From positions 265,001 through 329,000 of the forward strand of contig JAJGOT010000099.1 in the NCBI GenBank assembly GCA_022457155.1: a stretch of DNA of 64,000 bases. The letters run 5' to 3'. Below, piece by piece: positions 40,990-48,637 of the stretch (position 1 is its first letter; each line of letters begins with the position of its first letter). This DNA is from Cladopsammia gracilis. Taxonomy: Eukaryota; Cnidaria; Anthozoa; Scleractinia; Dendrophylliidae. The translations under genes and the position numbers were made by a program. Below the pieces are notes generated by a model. That model made no database searches. It worked only from the letters and a program-made list of their open reading frames with translations, and was not told the origin of the DNA.

Positions 40990-41266
40990 AGTAGGTGGTA
41001 AAAGAGAGTTCTGAGACACCCTCAAATTCCCCTGAATTTCACACAAATATTTCCTGCAGATTTCAACAAATAATACATTATTTATCATCAGTCCAAATCA
41101 ACAGATACCACGCAATTCTGATGAGTTTGAGCAGATTTGACAAATTGCGGAGTTGTGTGAAAACTGACAGAAATTGTTGAATTTGTCAGATTTGTTGGGT
41201 CTGAAATATTTGTGTGAAATTCAGGGGAATTTGAGGGTGTCTCAGAACTCTCTTTTACCACCTACT
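40990..41266. repeat. Left terminal 277-bp hairpin module
   Basis: The arms at 40990-41053 and 41203-41266 are perfect 64-bp inverses of each other, starting AGTAGGTGGTAAAAGAGAG, around a 149-bp loop. The whole module is repeated base for base, in the same orientation, at 59582-59858. A 61-codon open frame crossing the module appears at both ends and is not considered a gene. Confidence 0.93.
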
Positions 41267-41349
41267 AAAGCTAAATTCAGCACAAGAAAAAATCTTGAAA
41301 TTGGCCAATTTCAAGATTTCTCCGCTGAATTTCCACACGAAAAAATCAA
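41267..41349. repeat. Inner part of the left terminal inverted repeat
   Basis: About 80 bp (AAGCTAAATTCAGCACAAGA onward) match, in inverted orientation with a few mismatches, the sequence at about 59502-59581 near the right end. It contains a 30-bp perfect palindrome at 41290-41319 (core CTTGAAATTGGCCAATTTCA). The polymerase stop codon follows directly. Confidence 0.88.
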
Positions 41350-44300
41350 TCATTTTCCAAAAATTTCATGCTCATTTGGGGAGAATATTTCTCCCAGTCT
41401 CCAATGCCCCAACGCCAGCGTATCAATTCCATTTCCCAAAATCACTCTTTTGTCATCTTCCGCACTCAGCGCAATTTTGGTCATGTTTTCCGTGAACAAA
41501 TGGTGCCCTCTGCTGCGGAAGATACTTTGCCTCCTGAGTTGCTTTTGTTTTGTCCTCAAACATTTCACAAAGTTTGCATGTCTCAAACTCTTCCTGATCA
41601 TGCATTTTTTCACTCCTTTTGCCTTTTGTTCCTCCGTGGTTTCTGCATTCTCCTCAATCAGGAGAGAATACAGTTTTGGTCTCAGGGCGACAAATTCTGT
41701 CAAAATGGCACCCTCGCATTCATCTTTCATCAACCCAATCTTTTTCTTGTTCCCTGGCACGATTGGCATTCCATTCAACACTGCCGGATGCTTTGGGGAA
41801 AAATCATTTGTGTCAAACCATTCTGCCACATCCCCCGCAATGTCCGCAAAGAAATCTTCCGTTTCAATCTCCAGCACCAAAGAATCTGTGTCGGTGTACA
41901 GGAGAGAAACATTTTCCCACTTTTTCTTCACATACTCATAGTGAAAATCATACATCAAAAGTTTGGACAAATCCAAGATTGACATCCCGACAAAGATGGG
42001 TTTTGACATGACCACTCGCGTTTTCCTCATCTTAACCGCAATCAGAAATTCATCGAAAATTTTCACATCGGCGAAGTTGCATTTATTCACCAGCTTTTCT
42101 GCCCTTTCCGCATCTTTCACCAGTTCAATCGTGACTCGGTTTCTCAGGTTTTCCATGGTTTTCCCAAAGACTGAGTTGTTCATGAGTTTGAAGAAATCTT
42201 TTTCAAATTTCGTTTTTCCCTTGGATCTCAGGGCAGTGTTTTTGTCAATATAACATTTCATGAAAGGTGCTTCTTCGAATTTGATTCCTCGCCTGATCTT
42301 TTTCAACTTCATTCCGGCGGAAAGATAAAACGCCAGATTGCGTCCGTGCAAAACCATGCCTTCTTTGTCCCTCAGATTTTGCGTGAGTTTTTCAATCCCA
42401 CCCAGCGCCAGTTTTTCCGGAGCCAGGGGAAAATCATTATGCTCGTCATGCAATTCTGGGGGATAAACGAGATCAACTTCAAGAATGCAGCCTTGTCCTT
42501 CTGTTTTCACAAACTTTTCCCAGTTTTCCAAATCTTCCTCATTCATCCACTGGAATTTCCCAACTGGAAGAGGCTGCGACATGGCCCATCCATAAAGGTT
42601 GTTTGCGTCCAAATAAACCAGGAAACGAGATGGTTCATTTGGATTGAAATTTTTCATATATTGATTGTTTGCTTTCGCAAATCGTTTGAATGCATTTGCG
42701 TTTCCTCCCCTGACTCCTTTTTCAATCATCAACAACTGTTCCACATCATCTAGAAGTTCCAACTTCACTCCTGTCACTTTCAGCATTGCATCCCAAGCTA
42801 ACCCAGGGGTGGTGAAATAGTGCGCGGGATCCAGTTCATAATTTTCTTCGCAAAGTTTTCTGAAACTTTCCATGACATCTGCAAGCAACAGCACATCCGT
42901 TTTCAAATAAAGATCGTGAAACTCGCCCATATTTTCCAATTCAAATTCTTCCCAGACTCGCTGGGCATGGGCAAAATCTTCATCTGAGATTTTTTCCTGA
43001 TTCAATCTGGAAAAAAACGCGGTTTTTTTCGGTAATTGCCGCTCGAATTTGTCAAATCCTGTCATGAATTCATAGGGATAAACTCCTTTTCGCCGCATCA
43101 AATCACTTTTCTCACCAAAAAATCTGGTGATTTCTTTCAATTCTTCTTTGGGGAGATTTTTTGCCAGCGAATCCAATCCTGCCAGCGTGAATTTGAAGGA
43201 ATCCAAAAATCGAATTTCATGTTTCACTGAAAATTCTTTCCCTTTCTCCTCATTCCATTCTTTTTTCAACTCAAATTTCAGGGAAAAGGAAATATATTTC
43301 TCCTCGTTGTTGGGGATGCATGTCACGCTCAAAACTTCATCCATTGTCCCCAAAGCTCGCACAAAAAGATGAGCGTCATAGTTTGCCAGATTGTGAAAAA
43401 ACACAGGGGTGAATTTTGGCCTTTGAAACTTCAGGTTGCAAGATTGATGCGCTGCTCCCCTGAATTTTCCTGAGAAGTGGCAGTGATCCCTCACCTTGGA
43501 CAGACTTTTTTCTCCAAATTCTTCTCGGCACAACCAACACACCTCCGCTTCTCGAAATGATTTCCATTCTTGGTTGGTCAGGGGAATCATTTCCTTTTTC
43601 GGTAAATTCAAGTGAGCTTCTCTCACCCTGGAAATCAATTCCCGAATGAACTCTCTGGGAAGTTCTTCACTTTCATCTTTTGCTCTCTTCAACACAGGTT
43701 CCATTTGCAAAAACGGGGAAACGAGATGAAACGCAAATCCGCAGGGAATATGTTCATGCGTTTTTTGAGTTCCTCCCAGCGGTTTCAAAATTGACTCAAA
43801 ATCTGCATATCCAACAACAGGAAGATGCATCATTTTTTCAAAGTTTTTGAAGGAACAAGTTCCTCCTGGAAGTTCAATTCTCGCGGCCTCAAAGTCTCCG
43901 CAAATGGTTTTGTGTTTCTCCAGACTTTCTACTCTGGGAAATGAATTGAGGCATCTTTTGCAGAAAAATCTTTCATGCCCATTTCGCGAAACTTGAGAAG
44001 ATGCAAGGCGGGAGAAATTTTTCACCAGACAGAAGTGCGTTTTGAATTCTTTTGTTAGCAGAATCAAATCCACATGAAGTTTCTTTTCTTCCTTGGTGAT
44101 TCTCAGGGGAACAACAAATCCATTCCAGCCAAAAACATTCACTGAAATGTCAGGATTTTTGGCCTCAAAAAACTTGATTTTTTCCACGGCCATGGGAAAT
44201 TCACAACCGTCCCAATTCATTTCTTCCGTTTGTTGTCGCAAATCCGGTGTGATTCTTTCCGGATGAACCTTGACCATATTTGCGGCTCTGCCCAAGCACC

Positions 44301-45150
44301 ATTTGAAACACATTTCATCTTCATTTTGCATGTTGATCACGGCTTTTTTGTTTGCCAAATCAGCAGGCAGTTCAATCCATCCAGATCCTCGCAGGGGGTT
44401 CCAGCGCACAAAATGAATTTCCAAACGCAAAACTCTTTCAAAAACCCAATTTGATCCTCTGCGATTGAAATTTTCCAAATTTTCAATCATTTCTCTTTCC
44501 ATTTCATCCAAAATCTCTGGGTTGTTTCCCAAATTTATTTTCTGCCGGGAATGGAAAAATGGATTTTCAATCACTTCCTCCCCAGAAGCCAAATTTGTTT
44601 GGGACATTTCCACATTCAAAACGCATCTCACTCTTGTTTGTGAATTTTCTCGCAGGAGCCTGAGAATATGCCATCTTGCTTTCCGGAAAAAATCTTGGGG
44701 AGAAATGGAATCATCTCCTTGAATTATAAATTGTTTCGCGAATCCTTTCAAAGCGGATTTTCCTTCTTCAACGACCAACCTTTGTTTCCACAATTCAGCG
44801 ATTTGCTTTTTCAATCTTTCCACCGCGGGATTGGCTCTTCTCCGAACATCCGCGTCATCCACACTTTCCAACCAATTTGTCCAATCGATAACCGTATCTA
44901 CATTTTCTTCAATCGCTCTGGGAATGACTCTGGGGGGAACAATTCTTCTTTCCGGAATCAAAAAAGGCACATCAATTTCTGGATTTTCGTCATCTAGGTT
45001 GGCTCGTCTTTTTCGAGTTTTTGGCTGATTTTTTCCCCCTCCTTGCCAAAGATTTTCAACTAAAAACTTCACCAGTTCATCTTTTTTCAATCGCGACCAA
45101 CCTCGCAAATTTGTCGATCGTGCAAAGGATTGCCATGCAGCTAAAGACAT
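41350..45150 (-). CDS. polB: Protein-primed family B DNA polymerase (Polinton PolB)
   Basis: 1,266 residues, intact. It replicates the element, by analogy with protein-primed polymerases of adenoviruses and phi29. An N-terminal helix-extension-helix/SAP-like segment (about 1-40) and a basic patch come first. A C2H2 finger lies at 397-417 (FCKRC...HKTIC). Exonuclease motifs are DFES at 450, NLANYD at 587 and YLKTDVLLLADV at 748. A treble-clef/HNH-like zinc motif (CWLC...DHCHFSGKFRGAAH..CN) sits at 538-571. Polymerase motif A is DANNLYG at 848, motif B KLMNNSVFGK at 988 and motif C YTDTDS at 1085. All catalytic residues expected for PolB are present. The start (45150) has the context TTAAAAATG and diverges from the next gene by only 37 bp. 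The stop abuts the terminal repeat. Confidence 0.96.
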   Translation of the reverse strand: MSLAAWQSFARSTNLRGWSRLKKDELVKFLVENLWQGGGKNQPKTRKRRANLDDENPEIDVPFLIPERRIVPPRVIPRAIEENVDTVIDWTNWLESVDDADVRRRANPAVERLKKQIAELWKQRLVVEEGKSALKGFAKQFIIQGDDSISPQDFFRKARWHILRLLRENSQTRVRCVLNVEMSQTNLASGEEVIENPFFHSRQKINLGNNPEILDEMEREMIENLENFNRRGSNWVFERVLRLEIHFVRWNPLRGSGWIELPADLANKKAVINMQNEDEMCFKWCLGRAANMVKVHPERITPDLRQQTEEMNWDGCEFPMAVEKIKFFEAKNPDISVNVFGWNGFVVPLRITKEEKKLHVDLILLTKEFKTHFCLVKNFSRLASSQVSRNGHERFFCKRCLNSFPRVESLEKHKTICGDFEAARIELPGGTCSFKNFEKMMHLPVVGYADFESILKPLGGTQKTHEHIPCGFAFHLVSPFLQMEPVLKRAKDESEELPREFIRELISRVREAHLNLPKKEMIPLTNQEWKSFREAEVCWLCREEFGEKSLSKVRDHCHFSGKFRGAAHQSCNLKFQRPKFTPVFFHNLANYDAHLFVRALGTMDEVLSVTCIPNNEEKYISFSLKFELKKEWNEEKGKEFSVKHEIRFLDSFKFTLAGLDSLAKNLPKEELKEITRFFGEKSDLMRRKGVYPYEFMTGFDKFERQLPKKTAFFSRLNQEKISDEDFAHAQRVWEEFELENMGEFHDLYLKTDVLLLADVMESFRKLCEENYELDPAHYFTTPGLAWDAMLKVTGVKLELLDDVEQLLMIEKGVRGGNANAFKRFAKANNQYMKNFNPNEPSRFLVYLDANNLYGWAMSQPLPVGKFQWMNEEDLENWEKFVKTEGQGCILEVDLVYPPELHDEHNDFPLAPEKLALGGIEKLTQNLRDKEGMVLHGRNLAFYLSAGMKLKKIRRGIKFEEAPFMKCYIDKNTALRSKGKTKFEKDFFKLMNNSVFGKTMENLRNRVTIELVKDAERAEKLVNKCNFADVKIFDEFLIAVKMRKTRVVMSKPIFVGMSILDLSKLLMYDFHYEYVKKKWENVSLLYTDTDSLVLEIETEDFFADIAGDVAEWFDTNDFSPKHPAVLNGMPIVPGNKKKIGLMKDECEGAILTEFVALRPKLYSLLIEENAETTEEQKAKGVKKCMIRKSLRHANFVKCLRTKQKQLRRQSIFRSRGHHLFTENMTKIALSAEDDKRVILGNGIDTLALGHWRLGEIFSPNEHEIFGK

Positions 45151-45187
45151 TTTTAATGGAGAAAAAAATCTTTTTTCCCCATTTAAA
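45151..45187. promoter_or_regulatory. Short divergent start region, imperfectly palindromic
   Basis: Only 37 bp separate the PolB start and the next plus-strand start. The sequence is a near-palindrome (TTAATGGAGAAAAAAATC against its inverse-like TTTTTTCCCCATTTAA), placing TTAAAAATG and TTTAAAATG symmetrically at the two genes. A bidirectional promoter is inferred. Confidence 0.5.
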
Positions 45188-45676
45188 ATGAAGTTTTCAA
45201 TTCAGGAAGAAGGAAAAGAAAAGCAAACTTTTTTCACATTCAAAGAAGCCAGCGAAAAAACGGGGCTTCCCTCCAAAACGATTTTGCGAGTTCTCAAATC
45301 AGGCAACACTAAATATACCAGAAGAACCGATCAAAAAGTGTTCTGGATTCAGGAGGAAGAAGACACACCATTCATCCAGATTGATGGGGAAGATTTTTTC
45401 ACCGCAGAGGAAATTCGGGAACGATTTGGGTTATCACGCACAGTTTTTTTCAATCAACTCTGCAAGAAAAAAACTCATTTTCTGGATTCAGGGGAAAAAT
45501 CGCACGAAGTCACTTGGGTTTCTCCCAGATTGCAAGAATTCATCTATCTCATGAAAAAGAAAGCTGCATTGGAAACGGCGATGCACGCGCACCCCAAAAA
45601 AGGGCTTTATAAACATCATAACCTCTGCCAGGCTGAGATGAACGACGCCCTTGTGGATTTGCAAAATGCGTTTTGA
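45188..45676 (+). CDS. NUMOD1-like DNA-binding protein (first of two paralogues)
   Basis: 162 residues. The N-terminal 55 residues (FFTFKEASEKTGLPSKTILR, then TRRTDQKVFWIQEEE) look like a NUMOD1/winged-HTH module, the type found next to homing endonucleases, and resemble the start of the protein encoded at 47458-48057 (shared TRR.D.K.F). A second HTH-like stretch (FTAEEIRERFGLSRTVFFNQ) lies at about 75-95. No nuclease domain is visible. It diverges from PolB and starts in TTTAAAATG. A regulator of element genes or a nucleic-acid-binding accessory protein is plausible, but function is not established. Confidence 0.6.
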   Translation: MKFSIQEEGKEKQTFFTFKEASEKTGLPSKTILRVLKSGNTKYTRRTDQKVFWIQEEEDTPFIQIDGEDFFTAEEIRERFGLSRTVFFNQLCKKKTHFLDSGEKSHEVTWVSPRLQEFIYLMKKKAALETAMHAHPKKGLYKHHNLCQAEMNDALVDLQNAF

Positions 45677-45700
45677 ATTTTTTCTTCATTGGAGAAAAAA

Positions 45701-45886
45701 ATGTCAAGTGAAAACAAATCCACTCCTCCGAAAGAGGCTGAAAAAATCAAAGAGGAAACGGACTGGGAAAAAGCGTGTGACGCAGAAAGAAACTTCCAAA
45801 AAGCTGTGGACATAGCCACTGGTTTTCTCCCAGTCAAAACGGAAGAGGATCGCAAGTTCATGGAAAAATGGATTTTCGCGATTTAA
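45701..45886 (+). CDS. Small charged protein, unknown
   Basis: 61 residues from the ATG at 45701 (MSSENKSTPPKEAEKIKEET), highly charged, with a possible amphipathic helix (WEKACDAERNFQKAVDIATG). An in-frame ATG four codons upstream (45689) exists, but the GAAAAAAATG context at 45701 matches other starts in the element. It sits between two plus-strand genes with short gaps. Not recognised; being real is inferred from compact placement only. Confidence 0.45.
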   Translation: MSSENKSTPPKEAEKIKEETDWEKACDAERNFQKAVDIATGFLPVKTEEDRKFMEKWIFAI

Positions 45887-45911
45887 TTTATTTTTTATCT
45901 CCTCCCAAAAA

Positions 45912-46535
45912 ATGAATCCCGAGAAAATATCTATCCCCGACTGCTCTCTCGACAACCCCGTGAAAAAATCTTCCGGAAAAATCTCTTTCTGCCTTCTCCC
46001 ATGCCTCCACGATGGCAAATGGCTCAAAGTGAAACTCCAAACCAAATTCAAGATTTTCGCTCATCAAGGTGACTCGTTTTCTCTGGGAATCACTCTTCCG
46101 GAAGAAAACATCGAATTTTTCAAAGATTTGGAAAAACATCTCAACTCTGCTGCGATGAAAAAGAAGTCGGAAGTCAAAGAGATCGGTCCGAATTTTGCTC
46201 GATTTCAGGAGGGAGATTTCACTCTCGTGAAAATCGACAAATCCGAGCAGGAAAAGATTTATGCCAAGATTTATCCCTCCAAACTCAAGCACACGGATTT
46301 CTCCTGCAGATTTTGGGAATTATGCGACGATGGGAAGAAAAAACCAATCCTGAGGCAAAAAGAACTCATTGGCGTTCCTCTCCGGGGGCAAGTTGTGTTT
46401 TCAATCAAACATCTTTTCTGCGGAAATCTGAAAGCCATCACATGCATCGTGGATGAAGTTTTGGTGGAGGAAAAGGTGGAAGCTGCCTCAGAATTCGATG
46501 AGTTTGAAGATAAGAATGAGGATGATGAAGTTTGA
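45912..46535 (+). CDS. Unknown 207-residue protein with acidic tail (possible ssDNA-binding protein)
   Basis: The body alternates beta-prone stretches (GKISFCLLPCLHDGKWLKVK, FKIFAHQGDSFSLGITLPEE, GDFTLVKIDKSE, VPLRGQVVFSIKHLFCG) and ends in a strongly acidic tail (EFDEFEDKNEDDEV). A beta-rich body with an acidic tail beside a DNA polymerase is the pattern of single-stranded-DNA-binding proteins such as T7 gp2.5, which suggests an OB fold. This is an analogy, not a homology call. The start context is CAAAAAATG. Confidence 0.55.
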   Translation: MNPEKISIPDCSLDNPVKKSSGKISFCLLPCLHDGKWLKVKLQTKFKIFAHQGDSFSLGITLPEENIEFFKDLEKHLNSAAMKKKSEVKEIGPNFARFQEGDFTLVKIDKSEQEKIYAKIYPSKLKHTDFSCRFWELCDDGKKKPILRQKELIGVPLRGQVVFSIKHLFCGNLKAITCIVDEVLVEEKVEAASEFDEFEDKNEDDEV

Positions 46536-47457
46536 TCTCACTGAGATCTGGAGGAAACTCCAAATTATTTTCCAGAATCTGATTCTGAAAAATACTTTTG
46601 TGATTTTTTTCAGTGAATTTGGGCAGAACCTTTTTCCTGATTTTTTCAGATTTGCCACGTGTGGTAGGTCTGATTTTGCCCCAGATTTTTTCAGTTCATT
46701 TTGGGCAGATTTTCCACGCGCGATCGGTTGATTTTTTCCCAAATCCGCTCCGGGAAGAATTTGGTATTCGGTTTCGGGAAAATAAATTCTGAATCCCCAG
46801 AAAATAATTTGCGGAATCCAACTCCGGGGAAAAAATTCTGAAATCCACTCCGGGGAAAAAAATTCTGAAATCCACTCCGGGGAAAAAAATTCTGAAATCC
46901 ACTCCGGAAAATAATTTTTGAATTCTGAATCCTCAGAATTTGATTTGCGGAATCCAACTCCGGGAAGAATTTTTTTTTGACTCCGGGAAAAATATTTTTT
47001 GCTGAACTTGAAATTTCTCCGGAAACTGATTTTGGAATGAAATTTCTCTCCGGAAAATATTTCTCCAAAATTATTTTGAGGAAAATTTTTTTCCAAAATA
47101 ATTTTGAATGAAATCCATTTCCGGGGGATGAAAAAATTCTCCGGGATGAAAAATTTTCTCCAAAATGGATTTCAGAACGAAAAATTACCCACAAAAACTG
47201 ATTTTGGAATGAAAAATCTCTCCAAAAACGGATTTTGGGATGAAAAATCTCTCCGGAATTAAAATATCTCTCCGGGAATAAAAAATCTGTCGCTGAAAAT
47301 CAGCTTTTAATTCAAATTCAGGAAAATTCAGGAAAATTTCTGCTTCATTTCATCTAAATCCTAGTTAACTAAATTGGAGAAATAACTAGCTAAAATGGGG
47401 AAATAAATGGATAAAATGTGATTTTAATTTTTTATTTCCTTTTTTTATCTAAATAAA
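46536..47457. repeat. Non-coding block of CTCCGG-rich degenerate repeats inside the Polinton
   Basis: About 920 bp without a credible gene, the longest such gap in the element. The motif CTCCGGGGAAAAAAATTCTG repeats with a period near 31 bp at about 46825-46910. Looser CTCCGG(G)AA...ATTTTGGAATGAAA units run on to about 47290. Minus-strand frames of up to 200 codons arise from the repeat and encode only FFPGVDFRIF-like strings. A replication origin or regulatory region is possible but unproven. Confidence 0.65.
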
Positions 47458-48057
47458 ATGTCGAAGCCAGCAACTAAACATTTTTCAATCTCCGACGGGA
47501 AAAAAACCAAAACCTTCTTCTCCGTGAATTCGGCAGCGAAAGAATATAGCATTTCAAATTGCGCCATCACCAATGCATTGAAAAAAGGAAACTCATCCAT
47601 CACCCGGAGATCGGATAAGAAAATATTTTATCTCAGAGAACCAAAAGTGGAAGAACCAAAAGTGGAAGGATCAGATTCTCCCCAGATAGATTTTTCTTCA
47701 CTCCCAATGGATGAGGAATGGTTTGACAAATTCAAGATCGTCGTTTCAACCATGGATGAGTTTTGCAGAGAGATTGTTAATAAATTATTTGCGGATGAGG
47801 ATATCGCGTTTGATTGGAAAAAAAGGGAAATTATCTACGATGAGGAAAGTGTTTCATTTATCGAGATTATCTCCGTTATCTGCAGAGTGGCGTTTCCGAT
47901 TAACAAAGAGAAGTGTTTAGCAGAACTGGAGAAGAATTGCACTGTTGGAACTAAAAAACCTCTTAACATGAAACAAATGAAATTCATTGCCTGTTTGAAG
48001 AAAAATGAAAGAACATTTCACATGGATATGTTCAATAAAATCAGGAAATATAAATGA
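47458..48057 (+). CDS. NUMOD1-like DNA-binding protein (second paralogue)
   Basis: 199 residues. The first 60 (FFSVNSAAKEYSISNCAITN, ALKKGNSSITRRSDKKIFYL) form a NUMOD1-like module paralogous to that of the 45188-45676 gene. A short linker repeats EPKVE. The C-terminal 130 residues differ from the paralogue and are not recognised. The start context AATAAAATG fits the element's pattern. The gene follows the CTCCGG repeat block and converges on the 2TM gene. A role in binding that block is speculation. Confidence 0.6.
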   Translation: MSKPATKHFSISDGKKTKTFFSVNSAAKEYSISNCAITNALKKGNSSITRRSDKKIFYLREPKVEEPKVEGSDSPQIDFSSLPMDEEWFDKFKIVVSTMDEFCREIVNKLFADEDIAFDWKKREIIYDEESVSFIEIISVICRVAFPINKEKCLAELEKNCTVGTKKPLNMKQMKFIACLKKNERTFHMDMFNKIRKYK

Positions 48058-48114
48058 ATTTTTTCCTCTGATTTCTTGCATGATTTTTCATTTTCGGGAA
48101 ATGAAAATTCTCGT

Positions 48115-48603
48115 TCAACCCTCAAATTTTTTCTCCCATTCAGCTTCAAACTTTTCCAAATCCAACCCCAAATCAATCACAATCCCATCAATCGCTTCCA
48201 TTGAAAACAAAAATTCATCCCTGTCGAATTTTCCTCCCCGCAAAGCGAAGCGCAAATCACTCAATGTTTTTTCATAGGTGGTGAAAGCGAATTTCGCCAT
48301 CTTAATTTTGCTTTTCAGATTCTTCATTTCATTCGCGGTTTTCAAAACTAATCCTGCTCCTGAAATCACTCCCAACACGATTGGGTTCAAAGTCGCGGCT
48401 CCAGCAATCGTCCCGATTGCAACCAGACCGGAAGAGGTCAAATTCATGAGCAGATTCATTTTCTTGAATCGACCATGCGCTCGTTTCAAACACCAAAATC
48501 TTTTGTGATAAAATCGAAAAAGTTTTTTGATCTCTTCCAGTTCTTCTTCCCGAATTGTGGGGTTGATGTGATTGAAAGTAAAAATGTTTTGTTTTCGTCC
48601 CAT
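48115..48603 (-). CDS. 2TM (SLATT-like) membrane protein
   Basis: 162 residues. A basic helical segment (FRFYHKRFWCLKRAHGRFKK) precedes a hydrophobic hairpin (SGLVAIGTIAGAATLNPIVL, then GVISGAGLVLKTA), followed by a long charged helix. Helix, two membrane segments and a trailing long helix is the layout of SLATT proteins, which are membrane effectors in other systems. Here a virion-membrane, host-membrane or lysis role are all possible. It lies downstream of the fibre gene on the same strand, 34 bp away. Confidence 0.55.
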   Translation of the reverse strand: MGRKQNIFTFNHINPTIREEELEEIKKLFRFYHKRFWCLKRAHGRFKKMNLLMNLTSSGLVAIGTIAGAATLNPIVLGVISGAGLVLKTANEMKNLKSKIKMAKFAFTTYEKTLSDLRFALRGGKFDRDEFLFSMEAIDGIVIDLGLDLEKFEAEWEKKFEG

Positions 48604-48637
48604 TTTTTTCAGGGAGAAATCATTTTTTCAATCATGC

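Noticed and set aside
40995..41180. 61-codon frame identical at both Polinton ends
   Set aside because: Duplicated only because the 277-bp terminal module is duplicated; no promoter-like context and no known domain.
41174..41982. Plus-strand frames of 130-255 codons at the left end of the Polinton
   Set aside because: Antisense shadows of the PolB C-terminus and of the terminal repeat.
46488..47194. Minus-strand frames of 167-202 codons rich in FFPGVDFRIF
   Set aside because: They are generated by the CTCCGG repeat block, run antisense through the preceding gene's end, and have no domain.
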